DNA of 58,494 nt from Bacillus sp. MM2020_1. Lineage in GTDB: Bacteria; Bacillota; Bacilli; Bacillales; Cytobacillaceae. The DNA is taken from assembly GCA_011250595.1 (NCBI GenBank), contig JAANMP010000029.1, positions 1 through 58,494 of the forward strand, given 5' to 3'. The first letter of the stretch is position 1; each line of letters opens with the position of its first letter. The notes under the pieces were generated by a model. That model had not been told where the DNA came from, did not search any database, and saw only the letters and a list, made by a program, of their open reading frames with translations. This document shows positions 53,955 through 58,494 of the stretch, in pieces. Both the position numbers and the translations under genes were made by a program.

Positions 53955-53984
53955 AAAAACGCTGCCCCAGTAAGGAGCAGCGTT
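53955..53984 (-). terminator. Terminator of hpf
   Basis: AACGCTGC/GCAGCGTT stem (53958-53965, 53977-53984) followed on the minus strand by T5. Confidence 0.85.
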
Positions 53985-54002
53985 CGCTTTTCTTATTTTT
54001 CC

Positions 54003-54551
54003 TTATTGTGCTTCGATTAAACCGTAGCGGCCGTCTCTGCGCTTATAAACAACATTGGTACGGTGTGTGTCAGCATTCGTAAATACATAGAAGCTGTGGC
54101 CCAGCATATTCATCTGCAGGATCGCTTCTTCACTGTCCATTGGTTTTAAGTCAAAACGCTTGGTACGAACTAATTCTAATTCATCTTCGTCTAATTCATG
54201 GACGTCTGTGTTTTCAGTGGTGGCAAATGTAACAGGAAAATCGCCTTTTTCACGGAATTTACGGTTAACCTTTGTTTTGTGTTTGCGAATTTGGCGCTCT
54301 AGTTTATCAGTAATCAAGTCGATCCCAGCATACATATCAACATTTGTTTCTTCGGCACGAAGGACAAGTTGCGGAAGTGGGATAGTCACTTCTACTTTAG
54401 AAGTTTTATCTTGATTGAATCTTAGATTCACATTTACCTTTGCATCAGGTGCTTCTGTAAAATAGCGTTCCAATTTTGCGATTTTCTTCTCTACATACTC
54501 TCTAATTGCTGGAGTAACCTCGATGTTTTCACCACGAACGTTATATTTCAT
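54003..54551 (-). CDS. hpf: Ribosome hibernation promoting factor, long form
   Basis: A 182-residue long-form HPF that dimerises 70S ribosomes into 100S in stationary phase. The N-terminal domain binds the decoding region (MKYNVRGENIEVTPAIREYVEKKIAKLERYF), and the C-terminal domain mediates dimerisation (KRFDLKPMDSEEAILQMNMLGHSFYVF). GGAGG lies before ATG. Equivalent to B. subtilis yvyD, which is under sigma-B and sigma-H; a sigma-H-like promoter is visible here. Normally it adjoins secA on the same strand, but not here. Confidence 0.95.
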   Translation of the reverse strand: MKYNVRGENIEVTPAIREYVEKKIAKLERYFTEAPDAKVNVNLRFNQDKTSKVEVTIPLPQLVLRAEETNVDMYAGIDLITDKLERQIRKHKTKVNRKFREKGDFPVTFATTENTDVHELDEDELELVRTKRFDLKPMDSEEAILQMNMLGHSFYVFTNADTHRTNVVYKRRDGRYGLIEAQ

Positions 54552-54589
54552 TTGTGGACTCCTCCTTTAGTTAAGGCTATGTAATAACA

Positions 54590-54617
54590 TTTCTATTTTA
54601 CCCTATGAATATCCTGC
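54590..54617 (-). promoter_or_regulatory. Sigma-H-like promoter of hpf
   Basis: On the minus strand GCAGGATAT (54617-54609) fits the sigma-H -35 consensus RnAGGAwWW, and ATAGAAA (54596-54590) after 12 bases fits RnnGAAT in six of seven positions. B. subtilis hpf is known to have sigma-H control. Confidence 0.5.
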
Positions 54618-54769
54618 TAAATCAGAACAAAAATTTTGTCGATTTATTGACAAAAACAATAGGGAAATAGTGACAATGTTTTCCCTACCTTTGACACGAT
54701 AAGGTAATTTTTACTAAAATGAATGTTTATTCAATTTCATTGTAATCTTTAGTGGGACAACTTTCCATT

Positions 54770-54806
54770 AAAAAGCTCTCAGAATAGGTTAAATCCTAGA
54801 AGAGCT
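54770..54806 (-). terminator. Terminator of the comF operon
   Basis: AGCTCT/AGAGCT outer arms with an inner TAGG/CCTA pair, followed on the minus strand by T5. Confidence 0.65.
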
Positions 54807-55521
54807 ATCGTGCAAGTGTCAGTGATTGAACACTGGCTGCCCCCTCCTCATTTAATAGTTTTGCTGCATGCCGTAGTGTTGAGCCGGTTGTGTAAATATC
54901 ATCAATCAGAACGACCTTTTTTCCTGCCAGCTGAATATCAGGAAGAAGCTGAAATACTTGCGGGAGGTGAATCCGTTCTGACCTTGATTTCTTCGATTGC
55001 TTTTCTGAATGAATTCGGCTGAGGAGATGATTGGGTTGATAGCCTGCTTCTAATAGGATTGCAGAAGCTTGATTAAAGCCTCGTTCATAAAGCCGTTCTT
55101 CACTTAACGGAATGGGTACAAATAGGTCGGGCCCGATTTCGGTCAGTTTCTTTTTAAGAAATTCAGAAAATATCTTCGCTAGTACATAATCGCCGCGAAA
55201 TTTAAACTTAGCAATCATTTCTTTTAAAAAGTCATTGTAGAGGAACAGGGAATGGTTTCTCTCAAGGTATCCCTGCCATTCGGGGTCTTCCTCCCAGCGA
55301 AAACAATCATGGCACCAATCACCTCTGCGAAATTTTTCGTCTATGTTTTGAAACGGCCGACTGCATATACGACATTGCTCACCTTCGATCTTTTCTAGCT
55401 TTCCTTCGCATGTCTGGCAAATAATCTGTTCTTTTTCTACAGAGAATATAGCTCGCCAACCAATGTTAGCAAGGATGAGCTCATGGCAGTTTAAACAGCG
55501 ATTTTGCATGAAGAAATCCAT
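54805..55521 (-). CDS. comFC: Competence protein ComFC (phosphoribosyltransferase-like)
   Basis: A 238-residue protein: N-terminal zinc-finger region (CLNCHE, CQTCEGKLE, CRICSRPF, CHDCFRWEED) and a C-terminal PRT domain with the PRPP loop VVLIDDIYTTGST near residues 200-212. It assists ComFA in DNA uptake. It lies 24 bases behind comFA; the comFB gene found between them in B. subtilis is absent. Confidence 0.9.
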   Translation of the reverse strand: MDFFMQNRCLNCHELILANIGWRAIFSVEKEQIICQTCEGKLEKIEGEQCRICSRPFQNIDEKFRRGDWCHDCFRWEEDPEWQGYLERNHSLFLYNDFLKEMIAKFKFRGDYVLAKIFSEFLKKKLTEIGPDLFVPIPLSEERLYERGFNQASAILLEAGYQPNHLLSRIHSEKQSKKSRSERIHLPQVFQLLPDIQLAGKKVVLIDDIYTTGSTLRHAAKLLNEEGAASVQSLTLAR

Positions 55522-55545
55522 TATTAAAGCTCCTCTCTATTTTTA

Positions 55546-57033
55546 TTAATCCAGCAAGTCCCTTTTGATCCCTTCCCGGTTCATCGAGACAATTTTCTTT
55601 CTTGCCTTTAACATCTCTTCGGTTTTTCCATAATGAAAATAGGTCACCACGCCGTCGGGATGATCCTTACTCCTCCCTGCTCTTCCCGCAATTTGGACGA
55701 GGGCACTTTCTGTAAAAATAGCATCCTCAGCCCCAACCACAGCCACATCGATATTTGGAAAAGTTACTCCTCGTTCGAGAATAGTCGTCGTTAACAGCAG
55801 CGGCGTTTCTTTGGAACGCATTTTTTGCACCTTTTCTTTGCGGTTAGGGTCTTCTGCATGGACCGCTTCGATAGTTGACGCAAACTGGCGCAGGATAGGG
55901 AGTGCATTTTCCATTAAGGAGATATGTGGAAAAAACACTAAGGCTTGTTTGTTCGATTGGATCCGCGCCGTTATCCAACGGAGGACATTTGGCGGGAGTT
56001 TATTTTTTTGCAGCTGTTTTTGCCAGTTTCCACACCATTCAAATTTGGGAACTGGGAGCGGATGGCGATGGAAACGAGCCGGGATGGTTGTAAACGCTCG
56101 TTTCCCTGTCCGGCATTCCCTTTGCCACTTTTGATTAGGTGTCGCCGTCAGGTAAATCATGGCGGAGTGCGGCTTTCGCGCCTGGACGGCGGCATACTGG
56201 AGGGATTCCTCGACTGTATAGGGAAATGCATCAACCTCATCTAAAATAATCGCATCAAAGGCATGGTAGAAGCGAAGCAGCTGATGGGTGGTTGCAATCG
56301 TGAGCGGTGCATATAGATGGCGGTCCTCGCTTCCACCGTAAAGAGAAGCGACTTTTATTTCCGGGAATGCTGCTTTTAGTCTAGGGGTGAGTTCTAAGAC
56401 AACATCAGTTCTTGGGGTTGCGATACATATCCTTTTTTTTGCAGCGAGTGCGACTTCAATACCAGCGAATAGAACCTCTGTCTTCCCTGCTCCGCAAACA
56501 GCCCAAACCAAGTGCTCTTGATTCTGTTGAATGGCTGTTGTCACGTGGTCCGATGCCACCTGCTGCCCATTTGAGAGCGTTCCCTGCCATTGTTTGATTT
56601 TTGAAGGAAGAATGGTGTCAGGCACCGGGCCATTCCAACTGATGAGCGGCGTACATTCACTGATCCTTCCCATCATGATGCACTGACGGCAGTAGAGACA
56701 GATTTCGCCGCAGCGGGAGCATGGGTAGGATGCAAAATGCTGGGGATCCATATTTCCACACCGGGAGCAAACGGGCTTTTTTCCTTCGTAGTAGATCCCT
56801 TTGCGGTAGGTGACATATCCATTTTCGTAATGGGTTTGCACTTCTTCTACTGGAAATGGGATATCTTCTAGGAGGAGTTGTTTGCCTGTGAGAAGTTGCT
56901 GAAGGTCGGGATTGTATGGGAAATTGGGGTTTTTTGGCGGCTGCGGGATACTTGGAATGTCTGAGATTGGAAGAGAGTTTTCGTCAGTGTTGTTGCCGGG
57001 AATTAAGACGTTGTTTTTAATGACAAAACGCAT
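55546..57033 (-). CDS. comFA: Competence DNA translocase ATPase ComFA
   Basis: A 495-residue DEAD-box-like helicase/translocase. A four-Cys zinc finger with added cysteines (CSRCGNMDP ... CSRCGEICLYCRQC, about residues 87-115), Walker A AVCGAGKTEV (near 180), DEVD near 268 (ILDEVDAFP), and a C-terminal helicase domain (TTTILERGVTFPN, QIAGRAGRS). It pulls ssDNA through ComEC. It overlaps the end of the upstream NERD gene by 31 bases. The 13-base motif GGTGTCAGGCACC at 56614-56626 lies within it. Confidence 0.92.
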   Translation of the reverse strand: MRFVIKNNVLIPGNNTDENSLPISDIPSIPQPPKNPNFPYNPDLQQLLTGKQLLLEDIPFPVEEVQTHYENGYVTYRKGIYYEGKKPVCSRCGNMDPQHFASYPCSRCGEICLYCRQCIMMGRISECTPLISWNGPVPDTILPSKIKQWQGTLSNGQQVASDHVTTAIQQNQEHLVWAVCGAGKTEVLFAGIEVALAAKKRICIATPRTDVVLELTPRLKAAFPEIKVASLYGGSEDRHLYAPLTIATTHQLLRFYHAFDAIILDEVDAFPYTVEESLQYAAVQARKPHSAMIYLTATPNQKWQRECRTGKRAFTTIPARFHRHPLPVPKFEWCGNWQKQLQKNKLPPNVLRWITARIQSNKQALVFFPHISLMENALPILRQFASTIEAVHAEDPNRKEKVQKMRSKETPLLLTTTILERGVTFPNIDVAVVGAEDAIFTESALVQIAGRAGRSKDHPDGVVTYFHYGKTEEMLKARKKIVSMNREGIKRDLLD

Positions 57034-58010
57034 GAGGGCACCCTCTCTGGATTCAGATAATAGAAACGATCTCTTGTTTTTCCTGTTGTTTGCAGGTTTA
57101 AACTGCGAACAATTTTTTGAGTGGTATCAGGGGTAGGGAGAAGTAAAAAATTCCTCAATTCTTGATTGGTAATCGTTGGTTTGTAAAGGTAGAAATAGTG
57201 ACTGAGAGTTATTAGGATGGCGTCTTTTGAGATTGTTAAGCAGGCGGGGCAGTTCCAATACCCTCTTTTGTAATTCATCGGGATATAGTTACATTTTTCA
57301 TTTGGGCAGCAAACACCGCTCCGAATATCTTTTTCGGTAAGATTGTATTCTCTTAAGATATCGATTGGTTTCGGGCTGTGTTGACTTAGAAGTAGGTTAC
57401 CGATTTTGGTCATTGTCTCGCTGTTTATTTTTTCTTGATGATAGCGTTGTTCCATTGAGTCAATTTTATTAAAGATGTCTCTCCCCTTACATATTTTGGT
57501 GAAATCTGTTTTGTCTCCAGAATTGGCCTTCAAGATGGTACTGGTATTTTTGAAAAAAATAAGGGTATCAACCGGGAGCACATTGCAGTGGTTTTTGATC
57601 AGCCAGTTACGCAAGAGGGATTGAAGACGTTGGCATTGAACGCGCGGGTCCTCAAAGGATTCTTCTGTTCCGTCGTCATGGTTTCGGATAAGCTGCTTGA
57701 AGGTATTATCAAAGGTCAGTGTACCTGCGATGTTTTTGGCTTCGATGATTAGGATGTAATTTTGCGAGAGGAGAAGGGTGTCGATTTGAAAGTGTATTGC
57801 GTTGATTTGAAGTTGAAGATCGTGGAAGATGAGGTATTTCTCTTGAGGAAGATCTTTAACAAAATTAGCTAGTGCAATTTCGCCCCAGTAACCTGCCCAC
57901 CGTTTGGCTAAGTCTCTTTCAATTTCTTGATACTTGCTGTGGCCGATGATTAGTCTTACTTTTAAGATTTGGGTTAAGAATAGTCTTTGGGGAACAGTTA
58001 ATTCTTTCAT
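57003..58010 (-). CDS. NERD (nuclease-related) domain protein
   Basis: A 335-residue protein with a NERD nuclease-like domain (residues about 45-150; GEIALANFV, IDTLLLSQNYILIIEAKNIAGTL, the core Asp and E-x-K positions present) and a C-terminal zinc ribbon (CCPNEKCNYIP ... YWNCPAC). NERD proteins are thought to process DNA; the family is common in Bacilli, though the function is unknown. Upstream of and overlapping comFA, so it is probably co-transcribed, which may link it to DNA uptake. ATG at 58010 or 58016. Confidence 0.82.
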   Translation of the reverse strand: MKELTVPQRLFLTQILKVRLIIGHSKYQEIERDLAKRWAGYWGEIALANFVKDLPQEKYLIFHDLQLQINAIHFQIDTLLLSQNYILIIEAKNIAGTLTFDNTFKQLIRNHDDGTEESFEDPRVQCQRLQSLLRNWLIKNHCNVLPVDTLIFFKNTSTILKANSGDKTDFTKICKGRDIFNKIDSMEQRYHQEKINSETMTKIGNLLLSQHSPKPIDILREYNLTEKDIRSGVCCPNEKCNYIPMNYKRGYWNCPACLTISKDAILITLSHYFYLYKPTITNQELRNFLLLPTPDTTQKIVRSLNLQTTGKTRDRFYYLNPERVPSCVLSLKTTS

Positions 58011-58216
58011 AATCACTTAATTCATCACTCCTAGTTCTTTTTTGGGGAATTTCAACAAAGTTTGTATAAATCCCTGCTTATTTGTCGAAGTTTCCTTATT
58101 TTTTTCTGGATTTGTGTCGGTTTGTTGTCTGGATTATTATAGCTAGGGGGATTCTGTTTTGAATTGGGAGGAGTTTCCACGGATTTGGCCTAGGAGTTTC
58201 GCTGGCTTGGACGGTG

Positions 58217-58494
58217 ATTCCGCCGATTTGGCCCGGGATCCCGCGAACCTTCGAAGTTATTCCGCCAAACTCGGGATGAAATTCCGCCGACTTCGGAACT
58301 ATTCCGCCGAATCCCTGGATGATTCCGCAAAAACCCCTTTAAATTAACTTTTTTATAAATCGGTAACTTGCTTCTACTCGTATTGTAGCGGGCGCTCGGA
58401 GCGGTGGATTCCGCCGATTTGGCCCGGGATTCCGCGAACTTTCGAAGTTATTCCGCCTAACTCGGGATGGATTCCGCCGACTTCGGAACTATTC
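58217..58494. repeat. Second copy of the 191-bp nested ATTCCGCC repeat, cut by the window end
   Basis: ATTCCGCC units of 20-22 bases start at 58217 and again at 58408, exactly 191 bases later, with a spacer carrying TTTATAAATCGG and GCGGGCGCTCGG. This is the same super-period as at 20.7 kb though the unit sequences differ (ATTCCGCCGA dominates). The array continues beyond the window. Confidence 0.85.

Overview
The window reads as a low-GC, Gram-positive chromosome of a Bacillaceae member, probably close to Neobacillus or Mesobacillus. The basis is a block of housekeeping genes in Bacillus order (minJ, ctpB, ftsX, ftsE, cccB, yitT-type gene, prfB, secA, hpf, comFC, comFA), strong AGGAGG-type ribosome binding sites, a CydS-type cytochrome bd subunit and ArsA/ArsD/ArsC proteins of Bacillus type. 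The genus is inference.

Region 1 (1-8.0 kb) is an arsenic island of two facing operons. The plus-strand set is arsR, a 58-residue protein ending CCHCACA, an ArsP-type permease and an unknown 73-residue protein, with four matching ATCAA-N6-TTGAT boxes. The minus-strand set is arsR2, arsB, arsC, arsD, arsA, a small phosphatase and a HesB-like protein whose conserved cysteine codon is an in-frame UGA followed by a good bacterial SECIS candidate. It is probably an undeclared selenoprotein. An ArsN1-like acetyltransferase follows.

Region 2 (8-29 kb) is general accessory metabolism: a polar amino acid ABC transporter; cytochrome bd (cydA, cydB, cydS and perhaps a 31-residue extra membrane protein); CtaG; a cell-envelope set (two-component system, polysaccharide deacetylase, DedA, glycolipid glycosyltransferase, BcrC); an ABC-2 exporter; a flavin reductase; an Rrf2 regulator divergent from an AhpD-like protein; and an MFS exporter. 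A nested repeat (21-bp units in a ~191-bp super-unit) sits at 20.7-21.25 kb and recurs at 58.2 kb; a simpler 21-bp array lies at 33.75 kb.

Region 3 (27-37 kb) is the division and translation core: minJ, ctpB, a coiled-coil M23 peptidase, ftsX, ftsE, cccB, a YitT-family gene, and prfB with its programmed +1 frameshift.

Region 4 (37-53 kb) is the most striking. Five multiheme c-type cytochromes with 46 CxxCH motifs in total lie around secA: an 8-heme protein with Ig-like domains, a secreted 6-heme protein whose heme-motif surroundings resemble the Geobacter nanowire cytochrome OmcS, a 12-heme and two paralogous 10-heme NapC/NirT-like membrane cytochromes. An NHL beta-propeller protein and a TPR protein sit between the 6-heme and 12-heme genes. 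Together they look like a menaquinol-to-outside electron conduit, possibly with cytochrome filaments, in a Gram-positive cell. secA is on the opposite strand from hpf and prfB and is bracketed by the two 10-heme paralogs in inverted orientation, which suggests an inversion.

Region 5 (53-58.5 kb) returns to the core: Uma2-family protein, hpf with a sigma-H-like promoter, comFC, comFA, a NERD-domain protein, then the repeat family at the window edge.
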